This document shows, one piece after another, positions 43,048 through 55,800 of a stretch of DNA of 64,000 nt. The stretch is from Ceratopteris richardii (lineage: Eukaryota; Streptophyta; Polypodiopsida; Polypodiales; Pteridaceae): positions 105,924,376-105,988,375 of the forward strand of contig CM035430.1 in the NCBI GenBank assembly GCA_020310875.1, given 5' to 3'. Both the position numbers and the translations under genes were made by a program. Each line of letters begins with the position of its first letter. Within the stretch, counting starts at the first letter, position 1. The notes under the pieces are model-generated. The model did no database searches. It saw only the letters and a program-made list of their open reading frames with translations, and had not been told where the DNA came from.

Positions 43048-46000
43048 ATGAACCTTCGATCAGGACGACACCTAGCAAGAGAGAGACAAAGCCTTAGGTC
43101 TTCAGAGGCTAGTGTCAATCACACTGCAAGGTCTTGGGCCCAGCAGTTGAGCCACCACTCATACTACCCTAGCTCTGAGACCAGTGAGTCAGAAATGTCT
43201 CAAGGCATGGACAGACCTACGGGAAGTTCAGGAGTGCCTTATTTGTACAGGGTAGAAGGCCCCTACAAAACACAGCTGGAATATCTTAGGACCAACCGAC
43301 TAGGTGCTAGCATCTATGAGGACGGCCTTGGAAGATCTGTGGTCCAGATTAAAAACCGTGACCAATCCATAGGACTAGAGCACCCAGCTGTCAAGTTTGA
43401 AAACGGTGCATACCTGGACAAGGAAGGAACCATATACGTAGTCACCAGTCATCCAGATAGGACAGATGAATTTGGAAATGTACTTTCAGAAGCGGACTTA
43501 GGTGACTTGGAACAAGGAAACATGGGAGTGGAACCTAGAACCCCTCGAGGTAAATCAGTTCTCACTAGGATTATCACGCCTGAGTGGGTCCCCCAAGATA
43601 ACAAGTGCATAGATTTGCTTCTCCATCGAGAAACGGACGAAGCCTTTTGGAGGTATAAACCGGATCATCCAATTGATATAGGAACAATCATGATCTATGA
43701 GTTTAAGGATCCGGATAGCCCAGGCAGAGTGACCTACTTAGATCATGCTTCAGAACGGATCTTTGTGGTGACAGAAAATGATAGGCATGCCTACACTTGG
43801 AAGGGTGAATTTATTTTCCCCCAACCAAGATCAAATGTATCCTATGGTCACCCTGGGGCTGGAACTTCCCAAGCTCATGGTACGCAAAGAGACAGAAGTA
43901 GAGATAGACCAGAAGTAAGTTTTGCCAACCCAGTGGGCAGAGAAAGAACGAGAACAGAGACGAATAGGGTAGAACCTGAGGTGCATAGAGCCCACAGGAA
44001 CCAAAGAAATGTAGATGGATTCCCTCTGCCGAGACCTAGAGAGCACACAAGAACTTTGAGACCCACCCAGCTAGTTAAGTCCATGAAGAATTACTTTGAC
44101 GGCACAGGAGATCCCTATGATCATGTGGCGGAGTTCAAGCAAGTCTTGAGAGCTGAACAAGTGGAAGATCTGTTCACGCAGTACAATGCCTTCGGTCTAA
44201 CCCTTAGGAACACGGCACTTACATGGTTTCAGCCATTAGATGAGCGTCAGTTCAGGAGCATAGACCAACTCCTAGAGGCTTTCATTGTAGAGTTCTCTAA
44301 GAGTGGCATAAGACACAATACCTCATCATTGATTCACAGCTTCAAGCAAACCCCTCAAGAGACCGTGAGACTTGCAGGAAGAAGATTTAGGCAATACTTG
44401 GAAAGGTGTCCTATTTCGGAGCTACCCACATCTGCTAAACAAGTAGCCTTATTCCTTGATGGATTGCTGAGTACGAAATTGAGATCCTATGTGTATCTGA
44501 AGGACCCTAGGACTATAGAAGAGTGTGTACGCATGTGCATTGACATTGAAGATAACCTAGGGGAGGAACTAGAGCTTTCCAAAATCTACAAAGATTCAGA
44601 TAGTGCTTCTAGTCACTCTTCCATGCAATCCACATCAATTGAGGAACTCGCAGAGAAAGTGGCACAAAAACTAGGTGTCTCTAGCAAACAAATTCCTAGG
44701 TTTGCCCCTGTGAAAAGATGCTACACATGCGGTGGTGACCATATGGCGAATGTCTGCCCTATTATGGCTCAACCCCAAGTAAACCCTAGTAGCCAGTACT
44801 GCACCATAGAACGGAGATACACCAATCACACCGCACAAGATTGCCCATACAACAAGCAGGCAGTTAGGCAACCCTACCTGCAACCCTACCAACAAGGCAG
44901 ATACCAAAACCAAAATCCACCACCACAATATGCTAGACCCCAACAAACCTACCAACCACAATATCAGGCCCAACAGAGACCCCAACCGGTACTAGCTCAA
45001 CAGCCCCCAAACCCCGCTAACGTGATTCCAGTAAAGTACGCTGTTGCAGAAGAAAACCTGAATAGGGCCATAGTACCAGTAACCCCATTGATCTCGGAAA
45101 GTGACCCAAGTGACCATAGCTTTGATTCTACACATGTCGATAGTCCCCAGGCTTACTACATGTAGTCCCCAGAACATGGTGAGTCTTACTATAGTGAAGA
45201 ACCAAGTGAACCTAGTTGGGAGTCAGATTACACGAACGTCATGTATGCAAACCCCAACCCCAGGCCTCAACCTAGGCAAGTAAGACCTCCATTCCCAAGA
45301 GGACCGTGCTACAGATGCCAAGGAGATCATCTCATCCGTGATTGTCCCTTACCCCCACCTATACAACCCCAGTCAGTGACTATCCAAGGTTTTTGCCAAG
45401 ATTGTGGAAAAGAGCATCTTTTACGAGATTGCCCAAAGAACCCCAATAATATGCCAAAAATCACTCCGATCAATGTGATTGGTTTGGTTGTAGATTCCTC
45501 TGGAAGCGTCACTTCCACTGCACCAGTGCAGGTAGTCACTAGAGCACAGGCATTGCAGCAAAACCAAGAGACAAACCAGGGTAAGAACTCAGAGGCTAGT
45601 GAAACCGAGAGCATAACAAAGAAAAGGACTAGAGCATGGAAAGATAGTCGGGAAAGAATGAAAAGACAATGGGCTAAAAAGATGAGTGAACTTGAGGAAA
45701 GCATAAGAGAAACCAAAGCTAGGATAACTGAAATCACCTCTCAAATCCCCTCTCACAATACCCCGCCGCCACCCGTACCATCTCCATCTGACCCACCACC
45801 TTCCCCACCGTGTCATACGATCCCACCACCTCCTAGGGTAGGATCACTGTTAGCTGATCCCACTCCTGAAAACCTAAACATGATGCTTAAAGCATATCAG
45901 GCCAGAATCCAAGAAGGGCCAAACGTCACGGATCATGACAAGTGCTATCCTAGAGCTGACCTAGAGATAGAAAGAACCAAACTGTGCGCGAAAATGGTCG

Positions 46001-46980
46001 CATTGGCTCAAACTATGTTTGAAGCCAGTCGCCTTTTCAATTACTCGGGCTCAGCCAAAACGCAATTACACTTGGATGGATTCCTAGAGAAGTTAGAGAG
46101 GATAATTGCAAGATCTGACAAGGAAGAAAAAAATCAAGAGAGAGAGAAAGCAAGCAAAAACATGAATCATTCCCCATCGGAAGTGTATGTGGCCAATTCC
46201 ACTAAACCAGACTCCTTTCCCTCCTTAGAAAGATTAGAGAGGCTAGTTGCACAGCCAGAAAAGGAGCCTACCCCTCAAAGAAAGGAAAGGGTAAGAGAAC
46301 GGAAAAGCTAGCCTCTTCAGGAAGCCCACATGCCTTTTCAAGGAGCCTATCTTCCTCCCCAAAGGTCACAGGAGCCTCCCTCGAAAGCGTATGTACCCCC
46401 ACAGGTAACCCACATCCCTTCCCAGAAAGCTTATGAGCCTGTTCGGAAAAGTAATAGCATAAGTAATCCTCCCCAAGAAGCTTGTGCCTCAGCTATCTAT
46501 GACACCTAGGAAAGAGCCAACGATAGAATAAGCCCTCCTTCCCAGATAGCATATGTACCTAATTCTACGGAGCCAGATACTTCTTCTTCGATGAATCGGT
46601 TTGCACCAGACTTCCTACGAGAGATTCAAGAAGACAAATGGGATAACGAAAGTGAGGTCGCCCCTCCTTTTGAACTTTTGGACGATGCACACGACCAATT
46701 CCCACAAGACATCCCATCAATTTACGGGGAACATGAGAGTGCTCAATCTCATGAGAGATTGGACTTTGAGTCTAATTCCATACAGGAGCTACCCCACTTC
46801 ACAGGCCCATGGGAAGCAAAGTCCACATGTATGAGAGCACCCACGGTCGTGGTAAGGAACGACGATTCAGTCATACCTAGGAACACGGAGATAGTAAAGA
46901 ACACCAAAGTGCAGCGTGATCTCACTTTGGAAGAAGTGCCCAAGGATAGACCAGAAGCGCGGAAATGTGCAGCCAGTTGA
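43048..46980 (+). pseudogene. G2 gag polyprotein, four stop codons, in frame with pol
   Basis: Starts MNLRSGRHLARERQ at 43048 and stays open for 705 codons, including the whole N-terminal region, capsid domain (SMKNYFDGTGDPYDHVAEFK) and first knuckle (CYTCGGDHMANVC). In-frame stops are at 45163-45165 (TAG for the CAG of G1), 46309-46311, 46507-46509 and 46978-46980. The segment 45241-46311 carries the other two CX2CX3HX4C knuckles. After 46980 the same frame runs on without interruption into pol, so gag and pol form a single reading frame apart from the stops. A translation product would end after the first knuckle, so particle formation would need another copy's gag. Confidence 0.88.
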
Positions 46981-47028
46981 GTAACTGAAGTTGCAAAACC
47001 TCATTCCCGGGTAGGATCCCATAGGACA

Positions 47029-50000
47029 GTGCCAGAAATTCGCTTGGATAAGATAGGAGATATGTGTGAAGGTGAAGAAGGGAACACCTACCTTCCCATC
47101 ACCTACCAAGAGTACACCACCAAGGCGATTTTGGACTCAGGTGCAGGAGTTGCAATTGCCACTACTTCCCTTTGGAAGCGTTGGGGCAAGCCAGCACTCA
47201 GGCCGACGAGAATGAAATTGCAAATGGCCGATGGTCACATAGAGAGACCCCTAGGATTGCTAGAAGGAATAACTCTCACCACTTGTGGTGTCGAGTTTGA
47301 ACATACCTTTGCCATATGTGACTTCAGCAAAAACCATGCCTATGAGATGATTTTGGGAAGACCATTCATGCGACAGTTGCAAGTGGTACAGGATTGGGGA
47401 ACCAATTCTTTATACCTGCAGCACTTAGGTGTTACAACCAAAGTCAATCTCAAGGATTATTCTCATAGAGATGTCCCTCCTATCCAATGGAATCCCATCC
47501 ATAGAGCCAAAGATGATACAGAATCTGTGCATTCCATAGGATCAGGATCCTCCTGGATGCACGAAGACACTCACTTATGGATGTGCAAAGTAGCAGTGGA
47601 GGAAGAGAAGAGAGAAAAGGCCAGAGAAATAGGTGCAAACGAAACCCATAGACCCATTCAAGACCCAGCCTATGCACCTGTAGTTTTTCCAGACGAGGAC
47701 TTTGAACCCCATGGCTGGGCAGAAATTTTAGCAACAATGGACGTAGCCATCAATGAAGAACAATGGACACCTCACTGTGATGAGGATGGCTATGATATTT
47801 CAGTCTTCTCCATAGAGCCAATCATGGGAGAGGCAATTCTAGAAGAATGCGAACCTAGCCCTGATGCATTTGAGGATGCAAGTGACTCCGATCTAGAGTC
47901 AATCATTATGGACCCACCATTTGCATCAGATGAAGAATACTTCCATGAAATAGAATTTCAACCCCAGAGGCATGGAGAGATTACAAATGATGTAAGATTA
48001 GCAACGCATATGACTCCTAAGGAAGAAGGAAAGAAACGAAAGAACAGAGAAGCCTTACCTGAAGAGGAAGAATCTTTGTTTGAGGTCCCAGCAAATTTTA
48101 AGAAGTACGAGATAGATGACAGGAGAGTCATGATAAGAATGCCTAAACGAGAGGCACAATCAGGAGAGGCCTATGATAACAAAGAAACCACCAAGAAAAT
48201 AGTAGTGGCCATAGAAGAAGGAGAGGAGAGATGCACGTATATAGGCCATGACCTGACAGAAGAAGAAGAGTACGAATTGATTACCTTGCTAAGAGAATAC
48301 AGAGATGTATTCGCTTGGAGTTACAAGGATTTGAAAGGTGTTGACCCTGATATATGCTCACACACCATCCCCATGACCTCAGATGCCAAACCCTCTAAGC
48401 AAAAGCCTTATACATATAACGATAACTATGCTGCTAAGATCAAGGAAGAGATAGATAGACTGGTTGAAGCTGGATTTATCTATGAAATTGAGCACACTGA
48501 ATGGGTATCCCCCATTGTAGTGGTGCCCAAAAAGAATGGCAAACTGCGTGTGTGCATTAACTTGAAAAAGGTTAATGCAGCCACAATTCGAGATAACTAT
48601 CCACTTCCCATAACAGAACATCTCTTAGAAAGAGTGGCAGGCAAGGAAGTGTACAACTTCCTTGATGGATTTTCGGGTTACAATCAAGTAGCCATAGCTC
48701 CAGAGGATCAGCATAAGACAGCCTTTGCCACAGAATGGGGCATCTTTGCTTTTAGAGTAATGCCATTTGGGCTTACCAATGCACCAACTACCTTCCAGAG
48801 GCTGATGTGCCATGTGTTTAAGGAGTTCCTGAGAAAGAGTTTAGAAGTCTATGTTGATGATCTTTGTGCTCATTCCAATGTTAGACAAACCCATATTCCT
48901 GAACTCAGACAAATCTTTGACAAATGTAGAGAATATCAGGTCTGCCTGAACCCAGAAAAGTGTGTTTTTATGGTCAGGCAAGGAAAGAATCTAGGACACA
49001 TAGTGTCAAAGAATGGCATATCTACCGACGAAGAAAAAGTGAGAGCCATAGCAGAGCTACCTAGGCCAAAGAACGTCAAGGAAGTACAAGCTTTCATGGG
49101 GCATTGTGGTTATTATCGACGATTTATACACATGTATGCTGTCATTGCAAAGCCCATGTACGGACTTCTGACTAACTTTGAGTGGACGGATGAATGTGAG
49201 AATTCTTTCCAGGAACTTAAACGAAGATTATGTTCAGCACCAATCTTGACCACACCAGATTGGAATAAGCCATTCCATGTTCATGTTGATGCATCCAATT
49301 ATGCTATTGGGTGTGTGCTGGCACAACCTACTGGTGAAGGTAATATGGATCTTCCAATTGCCTATGCCAGTAGACAATTGAACGCGGCTGAACGGAATTA
49401 CACCACTACAGAGCGCGAAGGATTAGGCATGGTATATGCAGTCAAGAAATTTAGACACTATTTGCTTGCAAATAAGTTTAAATTTTTTACTGATCATCAG
49501 GCATTGTTATATCTTGTAAACAAGCCATGCAATACAGGAAGATTAGTGAGATGGTTTCTCTTACTAATGGAATACGACTTCGAGGTTGTGGTAAGGAAAG
49601 GTAGGACTCACTTACGAGCAGATCACCTCTCTAGGCTCACATCAGGAGAAGCCCCACAAGGAGTGTCAGATGACCTTCCTGATGCTTACTTGTTTAATTT
49701 GGAAGTTGTACCGCAGTGGGCAAAGCCATTGGTACCAGTCTTGACATACGGGCCTAACCATCCAGTGGTAAACACACGGAATAGAGAGGTTGTAAAAGCC
49801 CAAAAGTACCACATCATGGCAGGAAGCATGTACAAGCACACAGATCAAGGGATCTTGGCTTGTTGCGTAGAAGAGGATGAGTATGCTAAATGGTTGCAAT
49901 TAGCACATGTAGGTGCACTAGAGCAACACCATTCAAAGCAACGAACTTTACAGACCCTAAAGAGACTCGGAGTACATTGGCCAACTATGGAAGCTGATGT

Positions 50001-52674
50001 CCAAAAGTTGTGCAAGGAATGCCCAATCTGTTACACTAAACCACCAGTGGAACACGCCACTCTTTATCAAATGTCCATTGTGCCAGATTGGAGTGAACCT
50101 CTAGTAGCATTCTTGAGGACAAACACATTCCCTCCAGACATGACTCTAACTAGAAAAAGGAGTTTGGAACAAGAAGCCCAGGATTATTCACTCGTTGGTG
50201 ATAATCTATACAAGCGCGGTAAGGATGGTTACCTGAGACTGTGTGTCCATGAAAGTGAGTATCTTAAGATCTTAGAAACTGCTCACCAAGGTGTAGCAGG
50301 AGGACACTTTGGACCAGATCGGGTGATCAAGGCAATATTGTTTGCGGGCTTCTGGTGGCCCACCCTTCACATGGATGCACATACCTATGTGAAACGGTGT
50401 GATATCTGTCAAAGGACTCAGTATCCTATACGCAAAGATGAGATGCCACTGAAACCTATGATGGGTGGACGTGCATTCTCTAAGTGGGGAATAGACTTCG
50501 TAGGTCCTATTAATCCCCCAGCGAAAGGTTCTCATGCGGAATACATCATTGTGGCAACAGATTATCTCACCAAGTGGGTAGAGGTAAAAGCTACAACCAA
50601 GAACGATGCTCAAACAACTGCCAAATTCTTGTTTGAGAATGTATTCACGAGATATGGACTACCCATAGAGCTTGTAAGTGATAGAGGCACTCATTTCTTG
50701 AACGAAGTGATTGAAAATCTACTCCAAGAATTCTTGGTAATACACAAGAAGTCTGCCCCTTATCACCCTCAAGCTAATGGACAAGCTGAGAGCACTAATA
50801 AGATTCTATGCAATGTACTGACGAAATTAGTGAACACTAAACGCTCTGATTGGGACAAACAGCTACACCATGCTGTTTGGGCATACCGAGTTGCCTACAA
50901 AACGGTACTCCAAGCCACCCCCTTTCAGATGGTATTCGGCCAAAACGCTGTGCTACCCTTGGACTTCTTGATCCCTACATTGAGAGTAGCACAAGAGCAC
51001 GAATGGACAGGTCACGAACTCTCTTCTAGGATCTTTGACCTTGAACGATTAGGGGAAACAAGACTAAGAGCCGCTGCAGGAATATATGCCGCCAAGAAGA
51101 GACAGAAGGCATATTTCGATGCCCATGTGAAGGATAAAGGCTTGAAAGCAGGAGATCTAGTCCTAGTCTATACACTCAAACAACACGCAAGGAAGCTAGA
51201 AAAGAGAGGCTACGGACCTATGATCATCAATAGGATCTCCACAAGCGGAGCGGTACAATTGGCCACACTAGAGGGTGATGTCCTCCCAAATTATATTAGC
51301 GGTTGCAGAGTCAAGTTGTATCAGGAACCCCTCACGGAGGAAATGCTTAGCCGACTCAACACTGCTAAGAAACGCAAAGAGGAAGAAAAGCGAGTTAGAG
51401 AAGAAGCTCAAGCAGAAGCTTTAGAACGCATCAGAAGGATGAAATTACGTAGGCAAGGTAGAGAGCAGCCTAGGACAAATGACTATGCAGATCAAGGATA
51501 TCATATGGCAATGTGTGAAGTCGCAGGAACCAGCTCACCTAGGATAACTGATCGACGTCCTTTCGTAACCCTAGATATAGGACAAGGAAAAAATGCAAGG
51601 ACTGTAAGAGCCTTGATTGACTCAGGTGCAGCCACTAGTGCTGTTAGAATGTCTTACTGTCAAGAGTTACAGTTAACTGTTAATCCTGTGGAGGCATATC
51701 TTATAGGATTGGGAGGCGTGGAAACCCCTTGTATGGGCGAGGTGGAACTTCCCCTCTACATTCATGATGAGGCAATGACAGTTAAAGTACTAGTGTGTCA
51801 ACATGAGGATCTCACTGAACCTCTTATCTTGGGTCAAGATTGGATCTATGACCAAGCAGTCAATTTAAACCTAAGAAGTGGACTTCTCCAGGTTTGGATC
51901 AATCATAGTCGAGTTACAGTAGAATTAGACAATGGAGCACTCAAGGAACTAGGAAAGGCACAGACTCCTGGTCCTTCCAGGGGTACACATGAGGATGACC
52001 ATGTTGTTCTTGTCCAAAACTATGTGTTGCAGAGAAATGATATTCACGAAAAAGGAGTCAGGAATGCAACGGAACTCCCTTCTTTTCCAAAGGCTAGAAG
52101 GAGGCAGCAACCCAAGGTGGATCAAAGGCAGAAGAAGCAGAGTACTACCTATGTCCGAGATCAAAAGTACCTGCGCAACAGAATGGCCCAGAAGATAGAC
52201 CAGGTATGGGTGCGGAGAGGCGAACGACCGGTCGCACCACCGTCAACTACAGGGGCAAAGCCTCTTATTAGTGACCAACAACACAACGCTAATAAGAAGT
52301 CCTTCAGAAATTCTTCTGCTAAAGTAAAATCTATTTGGGTACCCAAGAAGTCGATGAAGGCAAGCCCACAATCAAGACAAATTTGGGTGCCTAAGGCTTG
52401 CTTGATGGCACAAGTAGCTACGCTGAGGCCACAACTTAAACAGCATAACGCCGCGACGCATACTGCCAGATTTCACTCGTTCTCGACACTCATGTACACA
52501 CCAAAACCCAAGAGCGTACATGTAATCAATTGTAAATGGGTCCCAAAAAGGCCTCGTTTTCAAACCACGACACCGGGAAAGCTCTGTAGAGACTCTCCGA
52601 AACCGAAAGCAAAGCCCATTCACTGCATTTGGCAGCCTAGGGCCTGTAATGAACCCCCCGACCCCAATTTGTAA
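47029..52674 (+). CDS. G2 pol polyprotein with the same extended domain order as G1
   Basis: Open for 1,881 codons (from a GTG; the ATG equivalent to G1 is at 47062). Residue for residue it matches G1 without gaps. It has DSGAGVA, YVDDL, both H-x6-H-x30-C-x2-C modules (the first with CPICYTK), the D-D-x35-E core, GYGPMIINRI, a second DSGAATSAV with LILGQDW, and the WVPK tail. The region around the second protease-like domain differs more from G1 than the integrase does (for example NDYADQGYHMAMCEVAG against NDYADQGFPIAMCEVAG), yet its catalytic residues are kept. It would mature the particle, copy the RNA and integrate the DNA. No disabling change is visible; RT shows APTTFQ for APATFQ only. 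Confidence 0.93.
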   Translation: MPEIRLDKIGDMCEGEEGNTYLPITYQEYTTKAILDSGAGVAIATTSLWKRWGKPALRPTRMKLQMADGHIERPLGLLEGITLTTCGVEFEHTFAICDFSKNHAYEMILGRPFMRQLQVVQDWGTNSLYLQHLGVTTKVNLKDYSHRDVPPIQWNPIHRAKDDTESVHSIGSGSSWMHEDTHLWMCKVAVEEEKREKAREIGANETHRPIQDPAYAPVVFPDEDFEPHGWAEILATMDVAINEEQWTPHCDEDGYDISVFSIEPIMGEAILEECEPSPDAFEDASDSDLESIIMDPPFASDEEYFHEIEFQPQRHGEITNDVRLATHMTPKEEGKKRKNREALPEEEESLFEVPANFKKYEIDDRRVMIRMPKREAQSGEAYDNKETTKKIVVAIEEGEERCTYIGHDLTEEEEYELITLLREYRDVFAWSYKDLKGVDPDICSHTIPMTSDAKPSKQKPYTYNDNYAAKIKEEIDRLVEAGFIYEIEHTEWVSPIVVVPKKNGKLRVCINLKKVNAATIRDNYPLPITEHLLERVAGKEVYNFLDGFSGYNQVAIAPEDQHKTAFATEWGIFAFRVMPFGLTNAPTTFQRLMCHVFKEFLRKSLEVYVDDLCAHSNVRQTHIPELRQIFDKCREYQVCLNPEKCVFMVRQGKNLGHIVSKNGISTDEEKVRAIAELPRPKNVKEVQAFMGHCGYYRRFIHMYAVIAKPMYGLLTNFEWTDECENSFQELKRRLCSAPILTTPDWNKPFHVHVDASNYAIGCVLAQPTGEGNMDLPIAYASRQLNAAERNYTTTEREGLGMVYAVKKFRHYLLANKFKFFTDHQALLYLVNKPCNTGRLVRWFLLLMEYDFEVVVRKGRTHLRADHLSRLTSGEAPQGVSDDLPDAYLFNLEVVPQWAKPLVPVLTYGPNHPVVNTRNREVVKAQKYHIMAGSMYKHTDQGILACCVEEDEYAKWLQLAHVGALEQHHSKQRTLQTLKRLGVHWPTMEADVQKLCKECPICYTKPPVEHATLYQMSIVPDWSEPLVAFLRTNTFPPDMTLTRKRSLEQEAQDYSLVGDNLYKRGKDGYLRLCVHESEYLKILETAHQGVAGGHFGPDRVIKAILFAGFWWPTLHMDAHTYVKRCDICQRTQYPIRKDEMPLKPMMGGRAFSKWGIDFVGPINPPAKGSHAEYIIVATDYLTKWVEVKATTKNDAQTTAKFLFENVFTRYGLPIELVSDRGTHFLNEVIENLLQEFLVIHKKSAPYHPQANGQAESTNKILCNVLTKLVNTKRSDWDKQLHHAVWAYRVAYKTVLQATPFQMVFGQNAVLPLDFLIPTLRVAQEHEWTGHELSSRIFDLERLGETRLRAAAGIYAAKKRQKAYFDAHVKDKGLKAGDLVLVYTLKQHARKLEKRGYGPMIINRISTSGAVQLATLEGDVLPNYISGCRVKLYQEPLTEEMLSRLNTAKKRKEEEKRVREEAQAEALERIRRMKLRRQGREQPRTNDYADQGYHMAMCEVAGTSSPRITDRRPFVTLDIGQGKNARTVRALIDSGAATSAVRMSYCQELQLTVNPVEAYLIGLGGVETPCMGEVELPLYIHDEAMTVKVLVCQHEDLTEPLILGQDWIYDQAVNLNLRSGLLQVWINHSRVTVELDNGALKELGKAQTPGPSRGTHEDDHVVLVQNYVLQRNDIHEKGVRNATELPSFPKARRRQQPKVDQRQKKQSTTYVRDQKYLRNRMAQKIDQVWVRRGERPVAPPSTTGAKPLISDQQHNANKKSFRNSSAKVKSIWVPKKSMKASPQSRQIWVPKACLMAQVATLRPQLKQHNAATHTARFHSFSTLMYTPKPKSVHVINCKWVPKRPRFQTTTPGKLCRDSPKPKAKPIHCIWQPRACNEPPDPNL

Positions 52675-52828
52675 ATTCATACTCACTTACTAACTGCAAT
52701 AGTCTCCTAGGACAACACAAGCACTAACTACACACACTGCCTTCATGCACTTACTAACCACTAACTCACCATCTACCTCATGTTAATGTTGTAACGAGGG
52801 CAACAACGGATTTATTCTGTCCATTACG

Positions 52829-55800
52829 ATGTTAACACTTGGTTCTGTATTCTCACAGAACCAATCAGCGAACAAGGCCATGGCAGAAGCAGGTACTAGT
52901 TCTCAAGCCGGACCTGGTGCCCAAATTGTGGACATAGAAACACTTCTCCTTGAGCCACGTCTCACAGCAAGGCCGCAAGAACTTCAAGCAGTACATGTGC
53001 TCCCCATTCAGGATCCTCCTCAAGGGCACACTTCTCAAGTAGGTAAGCATGCGCATTGGTTCAGTGATGTTGCTGGACCACTGGGCGATGGGACCTATTT
53101 CTGGGAAGCAGAATTGGAATTCAATGGCAAATGGGGTCGATACCACTTTTTTGCACGCGAGTTTGAAAGCTATCAAAATGCCGAAGTCATGAGATCAGTT
53201 TGGGTCAAAGCAGGTGTGGAAAGTTATTTCAGGACTCACTTACCAAAGCCGGATTTTTTACGATGTTCTTACCTGATCAGTACCATCACGCCAAGCAGAG
53301 CCAAGGGCGGCGACAGCACCTTTGTGTTGCCATCACTGCTGCCGGGTAATGAGCTTAAAAGATTCAAGTTGACCCTCAATCTGGTAAGAGAAGCATTGGG
53401 TATGTATGGCATGCACATCCCAACAGAAAAGGAAACCATGGTTCCAGGTCGAATGAAGCACAAAGATCTTAATAAGCTGAAGGACATGGTTGCGATGACA
53501 CCTACCATTGCGCTCCACCTGCGAACCATCATGCAACATTTTGCTTTTCCCGCCCAAGAACGATTCACAATGCCCCCGAAAAAAATATGGTTCAGTTTAT
53601 ATCTAGCAGAAACCGAAAGCCTGCCCATCAATGTGCCACACTGGATCATAGATCAGATCCACCTAGCACATCAAAGGTGGAACAAAAAACAGAAGAATGT
53701 GCTCCACGGGTGTTGTGCTTTGACCAGAATAATCTATAGATGCTTGGCTTATGACGTGCCTGTTCAGCGGGCACTCGTATGGTCCCGAGTCCAAGAATTC
53801 CAGAGAAGACTATCAGCAGCAGGTCCCCCATCAAAGAAGATGAGGGGGGGAGTCCAACTACCCTGTGCCCAACCAAGGGGAGCTACCGCTACACCAGAAA
53901 TCACCCCTCCCCAGACACGACGAGTTAGGCCATTCACAATCCGGTTACCAAGACCAAGCACAGAGGGGCCTAATCTGGTGTTTCCACCCATTCCATCCGA
54001 TTTGGAATTTCCGCAGGGATTTACTCTTGAGGACCTCACGGATGAAGAAATTGCCAGATTAATCTATGACTCTAACCTCGAAGCTGAAGCAGCGCGAGCT
54101 CAGGAACCACAACCCAAAACAACCTCGGCCCCCACCCAACCACAAGTTGTAGAAGTCGATGTAGATGAACAAGAGGCAGGAGGAGACGAAGAAGAAGCCG
54201 ACGAAGAACAACATCAAGAATATGACGAACTCTCCGAGTTAGCAAGTGCCCCAGCATATTCGGCACAAATCAAGAGACTATATCGAACCATGAGACTGGT
54301 TCAGGAACAGCATCAGATGTCTCTAGAACAGGGCAAAAGACTCATGAACGACTTGCTAGCTGAGTAAGGTGTGGACGAGTTGTTCATTGAGTCCATGAAC
54401 CTTCATGCCGACGCTGTAGGACTGGACGAGGCCATTCATGAGGCAATGGCCTACATCCACAGGTTTGAAAAAAGAGTTCCCGTTCGTCCCAGAAGGTCCG
54501 GGAAGCAAATTCACATCAATACATCAGCACCAGGCGAGGCAGCGCAAGCAGAAGAATATCAGGAAGCACCGTTGTCACCACCATCCCCACCTCACACTAC
54601 ACAATTCACTCCACCACAGGACACTAACACTACCACATCCACTACCACTACCGTTGTCATGGGCATCCCACTCTCTCCGGGAATCCAATACGGGGGAGTC
54701 ACCATGCCCACCTTCACCACCCTGTTCACCGATGTCACATCCACTCCACCAACGATTCCCATCTACACCGTCACTCAAACAGTTGACACGATGGAAACAT
54801 CACCTGCCACAGCACCGCCCCCTCCCCCCATGCCACCTTCATCACCCATACCCCCTCCACCCACATCTCCACGTACATCCACATCATTCACCTCTCCCAT
54901 TCCCGCCCCCATTCCCCCTGCATCTTCACCCTTCCCAGCATTATTTAATGTAAATAACATATTCTTAGCATTAAACCAATGTGTATACCAGCTCCAGCAT
55001 GAGTACAAAGCTCTGGACAACCGGTATCAGCAACTGGAAACGCACCATCAAAACTTACAAAGACAATTTCACATTCTACAAACAGAAAATGAAGAACTGA
55101 ATCAACGCTACACGACGCTTGAGCAGGCTCACCAAACATTATTGGCGGCACCCCAACCATCGACAGAATCAGGTGCCAAACAACTAGAAGCTTTGCTCGA
55201 GGTATACCAAGCCGATAATCTCAAAGTCCGGCGTAACCTGGCACTTCTCAGAAAACACATGGCGGCCGCCCTTGAGGAAAACAAGAGACTGCAGCAGCAA
55301 AATGAAGCAAATCTAGAAGCAGCAATGGAAGGCTCTCCACACGAAATTGATCCAGAGCAGTTTAAAGCTGTGCCCTCAGAGACAATGAAGACCATCTTGG
55401 ACAGCTATGCAGATCTATTAGAAGCTCATGATGACTTAGAAAGGGAACGTGATGCGCTGCGCAATCAACTCCAAGAGCAACAGACAGCACCCAAAGTCAC
55501 AGAAACGACCACGACTTCAGAGGAAGTCAAGGCATTGAAAGAGCAGGTGGCCGAATTACAGGCAAGATTACTCACACATGAAAGGCAACCCTCTCCAGTG
55601 GTCGAACCAGAACCCGAGGATTTGGTACCCATCGAGGTAGATGAGACGTATGAGGAACCTTACGTTCCTATGCCAATGCCAGGTGGTGAGCAAACCGCAG
55701 AAGGAATGGATACGTTAGAAATCGAAGTACCTGAGTGGCTCCAAACACTAGAGAAAACGGCATCAACTCATGAAGATCGAGTGGCAGTTCAAATCCAATC

